From the NCBI GenBank assembly GCA_021770445.1, contig JAETQY010000004.1, positions 44,933 through 108,932 of the forward strand: DNA of 64,000 bases. Reading direction: 5' to 3'. The translations under genes and the position numbers were made by a program. Positions 42,682 to 52,558 of the stretch are shown here, one piece after another. Positions within the stretch are counted from its first letter, which is position 1. Each line of letters begins with the position of its first letter. This stretch comes from Bacillota bacterium (GTDB taxonomy: Bacteria > Bacillota > Clostridia > Oscillospirales > Oscillospiraceae). The notes below the pieces were generated by a model, which had not been told where the DNA came from, made no database searches, and saw nothing but the letters and a program-made list of their open reading frames with translations.

Positions 42682-43577
42682 CACGCCAAAAACGCCTTGT
42701 TTTCCTCGTCGAGGGTGGCGCTTCTGGTCTCATAGCTCAGCTGGGTCTTCAGGGGGAAGCGCTCCCCGGCTCTCCGGGCGTAGGACTTGCGCAGCTCCTC
42801 CAGCTCCTGGTGGGACAGCTTGTCCGCCAGGGACTTCATAGCCTGGACGGACAGCTCCCGGTCAGCCAGCAGGGCCAGCCGCACCACCTCGCCCCGGAGC
42901 TCCTCCATACATTTCCGCCCCAGGGCGGCCTCCTCCTCCAGCCGGGCGGCGGCCTGAGTGTCTCCCCACCGGGCGGTCTTGACCACCCCGGCGTTGGGCT
43001 GGGCAGGGACAGCCACAAAGGAGAACTCGTAGGCGTCCTTTGCCCCCTCCAGGTCGGCCCAGCACAGCTGCCCGCCGTACTCCTGTCCCTTCTCGTGGCC
43101 GCAGTCGGTCTGGGTCCGGTCGCAGCCGCAGACGGAGCAGATCGCGTGCTCCACGGCGCAGCCCACGCTGACCTCCTTCTTGATGCCCCCCTCGATCTCG
43201 GCGATCAGGTCCCGGTTGCTGTCGGTGCGCACCATATAGGCGCTGCCCTTGAGCCAGACATACCCGTCTCCGGCCCTGGTCAGCCGACCGGCCTCCCGGA
43301 CGATCTCCGTCTTGTAGATGCGGGCGGCCTGCCCCCGGGCGGACCACTGGTGGTCAAAGATGCCCGCCTTGCCCACGAACATGGGGGCCAGCTGCTCCAG
43401 GGTCTGGACGGTAAACCGCTCAAAGTCCCGGTCGATCTCGTTGTCGCACAGCCGCACCGAGAAGGTGTACACCTCCTCCTGACCCAGGGGCTTCCGGGCC
43501 AGCGCTCCGATCAGCTCCAGATCCCCCGGGTTGAGGGCGGCGTTCTGTCCGCCCTCGGTCTCCTTGATGATCCTCAT
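42681..43577 (-). CDS. Prohead protease/scaffold-like protein with Cys insert
   Basis: A 298-residue protein located between portal and capsid. VGKAGIFDHQWSARGQAARIYKTEIV and KKEVSVGCAVEHAI, with EFSFVAVPAQPNAGVV, match prohead-protease order (His, Ser and closing VPAQ motif). An inserted CSVCGCDRTQTDCGHEKG is probably a zinc site. The helical C-terminus (about 200-298) would be the scaffold. Such a protein trims the capsid arm during head maturation. Confidence 0.72.
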   Translation of the reverse strand: MRIIKETEGGQNAALNPGDLELIGALARKPLGQEEVYTFSVRLCDNEIDRDFERFTVQTLEQLAPMFVGKAGIFDHQWSARGQAARIYKTEIVREAGRLTRAGDGYVWLKGSAYMVRTDSNRDLIAEIEGGIKKEVSVGCAVEHAICSVCGCDRTQTDCGHEKGQEYGGQLCWADLEGAKDAYEFSFVAVPAQPNAGVVKTARWGDTQAAARLEEEAALGRKCMEELRGEVVRLALLADRELSVQAMKSLADKLSHQELEELRKSYARRAGERFPLKTQLSYETRSATLDEENKAFLA

Positions 43578-44710
43578 AATTCCCTCCTCAATTTTTCGGC
43601 CTGAGCCCGGTAGAGCTCAGCCTTGGCCTCCTCCACGGCGTCCTGGAGGTTGATGTCCTCCCAGACGATCTCCGCCCGCTCCCCGAAGCCGCGGAGCCTG
43701 AGCCACAGCTCGGCCACCCGGCACAGGGCGGGCTCCACGCAGCGGCGGATGGCGGTAATCTCGGTGGTGAGCATATCCGCCTGCTGGGCGCTCATCCGCT
43801 CGGTGGAGGACCAGGACAGCCCCAGCATAAAGGGGGGGATACCCGTCCGGGCCACCAGCTGCTCCAGAATCTGCCGCACGGGGACCTGGCTGTCCAGCAC
43901 GGGGCTGTCTGCCCCGATGACCTTGATGTCCACGTCGCCCACGGCTACAAAGTCCCTCACGGAGCCCTCCCGGCCGGCCTGCATGGCGGCGGACCACTCC
44001 TGAGCGATTTGGCCGCACCGCTCCTGGGCGAAGGCCTCCTCCCCCTCGCCGGGCCTGCACACCACGGCGAAGCGGAGGTTGCCCGCCCGCTCCCAGTTCT
44101 GGCCGGTGGCCTGGAATATCCTCAGCAGAATGCCGGCCATAAAGGGCATGGACCGCAGCAGCGACACCCCGCAGGGGGCGTCTCCGGTAGGCTGGAAGGG
44201 GGTGAAGAGGAGCAGCTCCTGATAAGGCAGCTCCCGGTCCTCCCCCAGTCCCGTCCGGCACAGCTTAAAGTCCAGGGGGCTGTCTCCCAGTTTCACCTCC
44301 ACCTGCGCCGGGTCGGCGCACAGCAGGGCGGCGATGTCCGTCCCGTCCGGGGTCAGGACCACCTCTCCCAGCCCGTGGCCGCAGGTGAACAGGTCATCCA
44401 GATACCGGTCCAGAAAGGCCTGCACTCCCCGCTGGCCCCAGCCCACGTCCACAGTGCGGAAGAACTCCTCCAGCCCCGCCTGGGCTCTCCGGTCCGCGCA
44501 TTGGACGCTCACCCCGCCGCACAGCCGCACCAGCTTCCAGATGGCGGCGTCCACAATGGGCACTCCCTCCCGGATAGCCCGGTACAGGGCCATCTCCCCG
44601 GTGTGCAGGGGGACATACCGGTCCAGCACCCCGAAGGGCTGTCCCTCCCCCCGCCGCACCTGCACCACGGCGGCGGGGGGCTCCCTCCGCTTCTGTTTCC
44701 ACCACTTCAT
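43574..44710 (-). CDS. Phage portal protein (DUF935/XkdE-like)
   Basis: A 378-residue portal: ALYRAIREGVPIVDAAIWKLVRLCGG, LDRYLDDLFTCGHGLGEVVLTPDG and QILEQLVARTGIPPFMLGLSWSSTERMSAQQADMLTTEI, the conserved wing and clip regions. The portal is the DNA channel at one capsid vertex. The ATG (MKWWKQKRR) is preceded by AGGAGGAAACGT. Its stop overlaps the protease start by four bases. Confidence 0.86.
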   Translation of the reverse strand: MKWWKQKRREPPAAVVQVRRGEGQPFGVLDRYVPLHTGEMALYRAIREGVPIVDAAIWKLVRLCGGVSVQCADRRAQAGLEEFFRTVDVGWGQRGVQAFLDRYLDDLFTCGHGLGEVVLTPDGTDIAALLCADPAQVEVKLGDSPLDFKLCRTGLGEDRELPYQELLLFTPFQPTGDAPCGVSLLRSMPFMAGILLRIFQATGQNWERAGNLRFAVVCRPGEGEEAFAQERCGQIAQEWSAAMQAGREGSVRDFVAVGDVDIKVIGADSPVLDSQVPVRQILEQLVARTGIPPFMLGLSWSSTERMSAQQADMLTTEITAIRRCVEPALCRVAELWLRLRGFGERAEIVWEDINLQDAVEEAKAELYRAQAEKLRREL

Positions 44711-44746
44711 ACGTTTCCTCCTTCGTTTCAACTCGTCCCGGCCGCA

Positions 44747-44764
44747 GGCCGTGACAGATGAGGC
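44747..44764. repeat. Second copy of the GACRGATGAGG repeat
   Basis: GGCCGTGACAGATGAGGC, matching the unit at 42663-42680 with one change, again at a gene end (terminase stop). Confidence 0.55.
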
Positions 44765-46014
44765 TAAAACACCTCTCGCTCCACGCTTCCGGCGACAAAG
44801 CCGCCCCGGCCCTCTTTTCCGGCCACGGTGGCGGCGAAGTACCGAATCTCGTCCATGGCGTGGTCGTGCTCCTTGCGCACCTGGTCCTGGCCCTGACACT
44901 TGTCGTCCCAGCGGTACAGCCCGAACTCCCGTATGGCGTCGTCACAGCCCCTGCAGATGACCAGCTTTCCACTTTTCAGCAGCCGGGCGGTGAGCCGGAT
45001 ACCGGACACCACCTGGTTGTCCGCCTTTTTGACCCGCCAGCCCCGCCGTCTCAGGGTCTCGCAGAAGCTGGCCGCCGACGGATCGGCGACCACGGCCCGA
45101 AGGGGCCGGTCCCCCACCAGCGCGGCCAGGTCGTCGGCGTATTCCTCGTCGGTCTTCTGCCGGCGGGCGGCCCGGCCGTCGTAGTAATACTCCTTCACCC
45201 GAAACCAGGTCCCGTCCTTCCTCCCCCACAGCCCCATGGAGGTGGGGTTGGAGGTGCCGTAGTCGCAGGAGACATACCACTCCTCAAAGGACCCTTCCGG
45301 GACCTCTCGGACAAAGCTCTCGTCGAAAAAGTCGTACACCAGCCCCTCGGCGGCCACCCACTCCCCCAGCACGAACCGGCGGTAGAAGGTGCCCTGAAAG
45401 GTGTTGGCGTACCGCTCCCGCACCTCGGTAGACAGTCCCGGGTTGTCCGCCATGGTGAACTGGAGCCGCAGGGCGTTTTTCTCCTCCGCCTTGAGCACCC
45501 ACTCCTGGTAGAACCAGTGGGCGGGGGACTCCGGGTTGCAGGAGAACCACAGCCTGCTCCCTGTCACGGAGCACCGGGCGGCGGTCTGCTCCACAAAGGA
45601 TCGGGGCATGAGCGCCACCTCATCCAGGAGAGCTCCGGCCAGGGTGATGCCCTGGATGAGGGCGGCGGAGCTCTCGTCCTTGCCGCCAAAGAGGTAAAAG
45701 GTATTTCTCCGCCCGCCCAGCCGGGCCTGGATGACGTTTTTGCTCACCTTCTCCGCACACCGAAACCCCATCCCCTCCAGCAGGGGGAGCAGCTCCGAGA
45801 GGAGGTTGCGCCGCACCGACTGGATGGTCCGCCCGCACAGGGCGAAGTTTCGATTCTGGAAGGAGCTCATAGCCCAGCAGAAAAAAGACAGGCCGGTACA
45901 CAGCGTCTTGCCGCTGCGCACCGCCCCGTCACAGATGATGGCCTGTCTGTCCCGATCCGGGGACCCGGGCCGCCACCAGGTGAGCACTCTTTTCTGTTTT
46001 TCCGAAAATACCAC
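44764..46014 (-). CDS. Terminase large subunit (PBSX family)
   Basis: A 416-residue DNA-packaging motor. Walker A is DGAVRSGKT (29-37) and Walker B is in GALLDEVALM. The arginine-finger and nuclease part contains VSCDYGTSNPTSMGLW with the metal-binding Asp, then KEHDHAMDEIRYFAAT. It cuts and pumps DNA into the prohead. Length is normal for the PBSX-type enzyme. It follows the small subunit with no gap. Confidence 0.92.
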   Translation of the reverse strand: MVFSEKQKRVLTWWRPGSPDRDRQAIICDGAVRSGKTLCTGLSFFCWAMSSFQNRNFALCGRTIQSVRRNLLSELLPLLEGMGFRCAEKVSKNVIQARLGGRRNTFYLFGGKDESSAALIQGITLAGALLDEVALMPRSFVEQTAARCSVTGSRLWFSCNPESPAHWFYQEWVLKAEEKNALRLQFTMADNPGLSTEVRERYANTFQGTFYRRFVLGEWVAAEGLVYDFFDESFVREVPEGSFEEWYVSCDYGTSNPTSMGLWGRKDGTWFRVKEYYYDGRAARRQKTDEEYADDLAALVGDRPLRAVVADPSAASFCETLRRRGWRVKKADNQVVSGIRLTARLLKSGKLVICRGCDDAIREFGLYRWDDKCQGQDQVRKEHDHAMDEIRYFAATVAGKEGRGGFVAGSVEREVF

Positions 46015-46311
46015 CTACCGCTCTCCCTCCATAGCCTGGAGGAAGCGGTCCACCTGGTCCTCGCCGCTGTGGTCCACGGTATCCAGCAGCCGCTCCAGCA
46101 GCCGCCCCCGGTCCACAAATTTCAGCTCCACCACGCCGTTGCTTCCCCGTTTGAACTCGGTAAGGGCGTCCAGATCCAGCTTTTCCGGCTCCTGCCACTC
46201 CTCGGGAGGGAAGCAGGCCAGCTTGACGGCGTCCCCCGCCCCGGCGTTGGCCAGCCTCCACATCCGTTTGATGATCTGCTCCCTGTCCGGCAGCTTTCCG
46301 ATCTTTGCCAT
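46015..46311 (-). CDS. Terminase small subunit-like protein
   Basis: A 98-residue protein, first of the operon. MAKIGKLPDREQIIKRMWRLANAGAGDAVKLACFP is a DNA-binding helical head, and KFVDRGRLLERLLDTVDHS an oligomerisation helix. It is short, with a normal place before the large subunit. AGGAGGGATGAG before ATG selects the start. DNA recognition for packaging is inferred. Confidence 0.7.
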   Translation of the reverse strand: MAKIGKLPDREQIIKRMWRLANAGAGDAVKLACFPPEEWQEPEKLDLDALTEFKRGSNGVVELKFVDRGRLLERLLDTVDHSGEDQVDRFLQAMEGER

Positions 46312-46350
46312 CTCATCCCTCCTTACAACCGTGGGGGGCGGCGGGCAAAA

Positions 46351-46374
46351 GTTGTACATTTCGGTACATCCAAC
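46351..46374 (-). promoter_or_regulatory. Palindromic site upstream of the phage operon
   Basis: GTTGTAC-ATTTCG-GTACATCCAAC contains mirrored GTTG/CAAC and GTAC/GTAC arms about 40 bases upstream of the terminase start. It may be an operator. No good -35/-10 pair was found in 46312-46500, so how the cluster is transcribed is unclear. Confidence 0.45.
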
Positions 46375-46513
46375 AAAAATTTTTTCTTCTCCACCGTTCG
46401 CCCTCTTTCTCCTCTGCGGATCCTTACGCTATGCTTTGTTTGTAAAAATTACCATTCAAAGCCCGGGAATAGAAAAACCGCCCGCTCCACATCCTGACCA
46501 TACCCACAGTTCT

Positions 46514-46561
46514 CAATTTCATATGCCGTCCCGCCCTCCGCGGGGGCGGGACGCGAAATTG
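46514..46561 (+). repeat. Long hairpin between phage cluster and dacF
   Basis: Outer arms CAATTTC / GAAATTG and inner arms CGTCCCGCCC / GGGCGGGACG form a 17-bp discontinuous stem just upstream of dacF. There is no T-run. Nothing else is evident between 46375 and 46513. Confidence 0.5.
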
Positions 46562-46596
46562 GAGCTCTGAAGTTCATGGATCAGGAGGAATCCTTT

Positions 46597-47745
46597 ATGA
46601 AAAAATCCCTTTCAATCGCGCTGGCCGCTTCCATGCTGGCCCTGTGTATCCTTCCGGCGGGGGCCTCTCCGGCGGACGCCGGTCTGGACCTGTCCTGCGC
46701 CTCCTGCCTGCTGATGGAGAAGGAGACGGGCGCCATCCTGCTGGAGGACAACGCCCATGAGAAGCTGGAGCCGGCCAGCGTCACTAAGATCATGACCCTG
46801 CTGCTGGTGATGGAGGCGGTGGACTCGGGCCGCGTCTCTCTGGACGACATGGTCACCGTCTCGGCCTACGCCGCCGGCATGGGGGGCTCCCAGGTCTATC
46901 TGGAGGAGGGGGAGCAGATGCCCGTGTCTGAGATGATCAAGTGCGTCACGGTGGTCTCAGGCAACGACTGCTCCGTCGCTCTGGCGGAGCATCTCGCTGG
47001 CAGCGAGGGGGCCTTTGTGGCCCAAATGAACCAGCGGGCCCGGGAGCTGGGCATGGCGGACACCACCTTTCTAAACTGCACCGGCCTGCCCGCCCAGGGC
47101 CATCTCACCTCTGCCTACGACATCGCCCTCATGTCCCGGGAGCTGATCCTGAACCACCCCTCCATCCGGGACTACACCACCATCTGGATGGACTCCATCC
47201 GCAACGGCGAGTTCGGCTTGACCAACACCAACCACCTTGTCCGCTTCTACCAGGGAACCACCGGCTTAAAGACGGGCTACACCAGCTCCGCCAAATACTG
47301 CATGTCGGCCACGGCGGAGCGGGACGGCATGGAGCTCATCGCCGTGGTGATGAAGTCCCCCTCCGTCAACCAGCGCTTTGAGGACGCCAAGGCCCTGCTC
47401 AACTACGGCTTTGCCGGCTACTCCCTGGTGCCTGTCTACCCCGAGGCTCCTCTGGCCCCGGTGGACGTTCTTTTGGGCACCCAGGGCCAGGTCCAGCCTC
47501 AGCCCCAGCGGGACTGCCGCCTGCTGGTGCGCAAGGGCGAGGAGAGCCAGGTGTCCACCCGCCTGTCCCTGGCGGAAAACGTGGAGGCTCCGGTGGAGCA
47601 GGGCCAGACCCTGGGCCAGCTGGAGGTCTTCGTAGGGGACGAGCTGCGGGACACCATCCCCATTCTGGCCTCCCAGGGGGTGGACCGGCTGTCCGTCCCC
47701 GGCATCTTTGGCCGGATGCTCTCCAAGCTGCTGATGGCCGGATAA
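46597..47745 (+). CDS. dacF: D-alanyl-D-alanine carboxypeptidase (DacF-like)
   Basis: A 382-residue exported penicillin-binding protein that removes the last D-Ala from peptidoglycan stem peptides. A signal peptide covers 1-23. The catalytic triads are SVTK (Ser61-Lys64), SGN (121-123) and KTG (225-227). A C-terminal beta domain of about 100 residues follows, and the terminus FGRMLSKLLMAG could be a short amphipathic anchor. The ATG with AGGAGG at eight bases is used. It is the host gene bordering the phage cluster on the right. Confidence 0.93.
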   Translation: MKKSLSIALAASMLALCILPAGASPADAGLDLSCASCLLMEKETGAILLEDNAHEKLEPASVTKIMTLLLVMEAVDSGRVSLDDMVTVSAYAAGMGGSQVYLEEGEQMPVSEMIKCVTVVSGNDCSVALAEHLAGSEGAFVAQMNQRARELGMADTTFLNCTGLPAQGHLTSAYDIALMSRELILNHPSIRDYTTIWMDSIRNGEFGLTNTNHLVRFYQGTTGLKTGYTSSAKYCMSATAERDGMELIAVVMKSPSVNQRFEDAKALLNYGFAGYSLVPVYPEAPLAPVDVLLGTQGQVQPQPQRDCRLLVRKGEESQVSTRLSLAENVEAPVEQGQTLGQLEVFVGDELRDTIPILASQGVDRLSVPGIFGRMLSKLLMAG

Positions 47746-47761
47746 GCGTCCGGGCTCTTGT

Positions 47762-47788
47762 GCAGGGGCGGTCTGAGGCCGCCCCTGC
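47762..47788 (+). terminator. Hairpin after dacF
   Basis: GCAGGGGCGG / CCGCCCCTGC with a seven-base loop, 17 bases after the stop. T-run absent, so termination is likely but not certain. Confidence 0.65.
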
Positions 47789-47852
47789 ATCCTCACCCCT
47801 TGCCGCTCTAGGAATTTCTTTTCTATTTTCGCGAACTTTTCCACTATTTTAC

Positions 47853-47881
47853 TTGACGGCCCTCTCCCGATGTTGTATAAT
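47853..47881 (+). promoter_or_regulatory. Promoter of the glycogen operon
   Basis: TTGACG (47853-47858) and a perfect TATAAT (47876-47881) with 17 bases between. Confidence 0.85.
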
Positions 47882-47968
47882 TTTTATAAATATACCCCGT
47901 TACTTCCGGCGCGCCCTTGTTAGTTTTCGCCGACAATTTTCTGCAAAAGATGCCACGAGGTGATTATT

Positions 47969-50083
47969 ATGTCCAATTATCAGGAAAAACTCTCCCCAAA
48001 TGACCTTTATTTGGAGCTTGAGGCCTTTTCTGAAGGCCGCTCCACCCACGCCTGGAGATGCTTCGGCTCCCATCCCGCCAAGGATAAAAACGGCGTCGAG
48101 GGCTACCTTTTCCGGGTCTGGGCTCCCAACGCCCCCAAGATCACCGTCATTGGTGATTTTAACGGCTGGGACCTGGAGGCCACCCCCATGACTAAGGTAG
48201 AGGGCGGTATCTGGGAGGCCTTCGTCCCTGGCCTACAGCGCTACGACGCCTATCAGTACGCCATACATAAGGCAGACGGCAGCGGTTTTGTGGGCAAGGC
48301 CGATCCCTACGGCTTCCACGCCGCCACCCGTCCTGATGTCTCCAGCAAGCTGTACGACCTGGACACCGGCTATCAGTGGGGGGACCGGGACTGGTTCGCC
48401 TACCGGGCCAAGAACCCCCTCTATCGCCGTCCCATGAACATCTACGAGTGCCACCTGGGCTCCTGGCGGCGCACCGGCGAGGGGGAGTTCCTCAGCTACC
48501 GGGACATCACCGGCTATCTGGTGCCCTACGTGAAGGAGATGGGCTTTACGCATGTGGAGCTGCTCCCCGTCACCGAGCACCCGCTGGACGCCTCCTGGGG
48601 CTACCAGTGCACCGGCTACTTCGCCGCCACCAGCCGCTTTGGCACCCCGGACGATTTGAAGTACCTCATCGACCAGCTCCACCAGGCGGGTATTGGGGTC
48701 ATCATGGACTGGGTGCCTGCCCACTTCCCCCGGGATGCCTTCGGCCTGTACAACTTCGATGGCACCCCCACCTATGAGTACGCCGACTCCCGCAAGGGGG
48801 AGCACAAGGAGTGGGGCACCGACGTGTTCGACTTCGGCCGGCCCGAGGTGCGCTCCTTCCTGTTCTCCTCTGCCATGTTCTGGCTGGAGGAGTACCACAT
48901 GGACGGCCTGCGGGTAGACGCGGTGTCCTCCATGCTCTATCTGGACTACAACCGGAAGGCGGGGGAGTGGCTGCCCAACGTGAACGGTGGCCACGAGAAC
49001 CTGGAGGCCATCAAGTTCTTCCAGGACCTGAACACCGCCATTTTCGCCGCCCACCCCGACGTGCTGATGGTGGCGGAGGAGTCCACCGCCTGGCCCAAGG
49101 TGACCAAGCCGGTGGACGACGGTGGCCTGGGCTTCAACTTCAAGTGGAACATGGGCTGGATGAACGACATCTGCCACTACATCAAGCTGGACCCCTACTT
49201 CCGCCAGTTCAACCACCGGGACATCACCTTCTCCCTGATGTACGCCTTCTCGGAGAACTACATCCTGCCTCTCAGCCACGACGAGGTAGTCCATATGAAG
49301 GGCTCCTTCTTCGGCAAGATGCCCGGGGACAATCCCCAGAAGTTTGCCGGCGTCCGGGCCTTCTACACCTACATGATGACCCACCCGGGCAAGAAGCTCA
49401 CCTTTATGGGGGCCGAGCTGGCCCAGTGGAACGAGTGGCACTTTGAGTACTCTCTGGACTGGCACCTGCTGCAATACGCCCCCCACCGCCAGACCCAGGA
49501 TTTCTTCAAGGCCATGAACGCCTTCTACCTGGAGAACGCCCCCCTGTGGGAGCAGGACGACTCCTGGCAGGGCTTCCAGTGGCTGTGCGCCGACGACAAC
49601 AACGCCAACACGGTGGCCTTCCTGCGCTGGGACCGGAAGGGGACCCCTCTTATCGTCCTGTGCAACTTCTCCCCCGAGCACCGCAACGGATACCGGGTGG
49701 GCGCCCCCTTCGGCGGCTCCTGGGCGGTGGTCTTCAATACCGACGACCAGGCCTACGGCGGCGAGGGCCGGGGAGACAAGGAGCCGGTCAAGACAGAGAA
49801 GGTCCCCTGCCACGACCAGCAGCAGTCCTTCACCGTGGACCTGCCCCCCATGTCTGCCGTGATCTTCCGCTGTGTGCGTAAGAACCCGGTACGAAAGCCC
49901 AAAACGGAGAAGAAGCCCGCCGCCAAGAAGGCCGCCAAGGAGGACAAGGCCCCGGTCAAAGCGGAGAAGTCCCCGGTCAAGGCGGAGAAGGCCCCGGCCA
50001 AAAAGGCTGCTGCCAAAGCGGAAGCGGTCCCTGCCGCGGGCAAGCCCAAAAAGGTGGCCCGCCCCAAAAAGACGGACAAATAA
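47969..50083 (+). CDS. glgB: 1,4-alpha-glucan branching enzyme with Lys/Ala-rich tail
   Basis: A 704-residue glycogen branching enzyme (GH13). The N-terminal CBM48 (VEGYLFRVWAPNAPKITVIGDFNGWD) precedes the (beta/alpha)8 barrel with MDGLRVDAVSSMLYLDY (nucleophile Asp), LMVAEESTAWP (acid Glu) and LPLSHDEVVHMKG (third acid). The last 68 residues (about 637-704) are an added Lys/Ala/Pro-rich, histone-H1-like tail with repeated KAEK-P-V/A-K units, not part of the normal enzyme. The ATG follows GAGGTG. It is the first gene of glgBCDA. Confidence 0.94.
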   Translation: MSNYQEKLSPNDLYLELEAFSEGRSTHAWRCFGSHPAKDKNGVEGYLFRVWAPNAPKITVIGDFNGWDLEATPMTKVEGGIWEAFVPGLQRYDAYQYAIHKADGSGFVGKADPYGFHAATRPDVSSKLYDLDTGYQWGDRDWFAYRAKNPLYRRPMNIYECHLGSWRRTGEGEFLSYRDITGYLVPYVKEMGFTHVELLPVTEHPLDASWGYQCTGYFAATSRFGTPDDLKYLIDQLHQAGIGVIMDWVPAHFPRDAFGLYNFDGTPTYEYADSRKGEHKEWGTDVFDFGRPEVRSFLFSSAMFWLEEYHMDGLRVDAVSSMLYLDYNRKAGEWLPNVNGGHENLEAIKFFQDLNTAIFAAHPDVLMVAEESTAWPKVTKPVDDGGLGFNFKWNMGWMNDICHYIKLDPYFRQFNHRDITFSLMYAFSENYILPLSHDEVVHMKGSFFGKMPGDNPQKFAGVRAFYTYMMTHPGKKLTFMGAELAQWNEWHFEYSLDWHLLQYAPHRQTQDFFKAMNAFYLENAPLWEQDDSWQGFQWLCADDNNANTVAFLRWDRKGTPLIVLCNFSPEHRNGYRVGAPFGGSWAVVFNTDDQAYGGEGRGDKEPVKTEKVPCHDQQQSFTVDLPPMSAVIFRCVRKNPVRKPKTEKKPAAKKAAKEDKAPVKAEKSPVKAEKAPAKKAAAKAEAVPAAGKPKKVARPKKTDK

Positions 50084-50156
50084 CGGGCACCCTCGGGGCC
50101 TTCGGCCCTGGTTTCCCATAGATGCCATCGCACCAAAAAAGTAAGAGGTGAACAAC

Positions 50157-51364
<1,208 letters not shown>

Positions 51365-51368
<4 letters not shown>

Positions 51369-52480
51369 ACGATCTCCACGGCATCCTGTTCGCATACCGC
51401 TCCGACGCCAACCTGGGGGAGCTGACCCGTCCCCGGAACACCTGCTCCCTGCCCTTCGGCGGCCGCTACCGCCTGATTGACTTCATGCTGTCCAACTGCG
51501 TCAACGCCGGCATCACCGACGTGGGCGTGGTGGTCCACCAGAGCTACCAGTCCCTTCTGGACCATCTGGGCTCCGGCAAGGACTGGGACCTGAGCCGCAA
51601 GCACGGCGGTCTGCGCATCCTGCCCCCCTTCAGCTATACGGAGCAGGGCCACGGCGAGTACCGGGGCAGCATGGAGGCTCTGGCCGGCGTATATGACTAC
51701 CTGGAGGACATCCGACAGGACTATGTCCTGCTGGCCTGGGGCGATGTGGCCATCAACCTGCCTGTCAACGAAGTCTTTGAGCAGCACCTAAACTCCGGGG
51801 CTGACATCACTATGGTCTGCACTCCCACCCTGAAGGGCGCTCCCCAGTTCTCTGAGTATGTGGAGGTCAGCGAGGACGGCCGAATCACCGACCTGTCCGT
51901 CCACCCCAGCTCCGCCGACAAGGCGCTGGAGTCGCTGGAGATCTACATCTTGTCCAAGCGGCTGCTGATGGACATGGTGAACTACTGCTCCGCCCACGAC
52001 GTAACCAACTTCAGCCGGGGCGTTCTCCAGCCCCGCCTGAAATCCCTGAAGATGATGCCTTACATCCACAAGGGCTATGTGGGCCGTTTCCAGTCGGTAG
52101 GCGACTACTTCCAGCGCTCCAAGGAGCTGCTGGACCCGGCGGTGCGGGCCGACCTGTTCAATCCCGCCCGTCCCATCCGCACCAAGGACCAGTCCAATCC
52201 CTCCACCTACTACGGACCCGAGTCCAGATCCATCAGCTCTCTGGTGGCCGACGGCTGCCAGATCGAGGGCGAGGTGGAGAACTCCGTGCTTTTCCGTGGC
52301 GTAGTGGTAGAGAAGGGTGCCAAGGTCTCCAACAGCGTGCTCATGCAGGGCACGGTGGTCAAGGCGGGGGCCTCTCTCTCCTATGTCATTGCCGACAAGG
52401 ACGTAGCGGTGAACGAGGGCCGTATGCTCATGGGCCACGCCACCTATCCTCTGGCCATCGCCAAGGGTTCCGTCGTCTGA
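51365..52480 (+). CDS. glgD: Glucose-1-phosphate adenylyltransferase, GlgD subunit
   Basis: A 371-residue paralogue of GlgC found in Firmicutes. The nucleotide loop GGQGSRL is replaced by [32 protein letters not shown], so it is probably non-catalytic. In the family it forms a heteromer with GlgC and changes its activity. The beta-helix end has [21 protein letters not shown]. The start overlaps the glgC stop by ATGA, favouring equal synthesis. Confidence 0.94.
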
Positions 52481-52487
52481 TCTTTCC

Positions 52488-52516
52488 GGACGCCCTCCCC
52501 AACCAGGAGGGCGTCC
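52488..52516 (+). terminator. Hairpin between glgD and glgA
   Basis: GGACGCCCTCC / GGAGGGCGTCC with a seven-base loop. No long T-run follows (TCCTGTAAAAT), so it may only reduce glgA transcription. Confidence 0.6.
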
Positions 52517-52558
52517 TCCTGTAAAATACGAAAATGAAGCTCGAATAAGGTGATTACT

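Noticed and set aside
33856..46311. Intact prophage or tailocin
   Set aside because: Lysis, integration, replication and fibre genes are missing, so it is not an intact phage as seen here. Terminase, portal and capsid are present, so it is not a headless tailocin.
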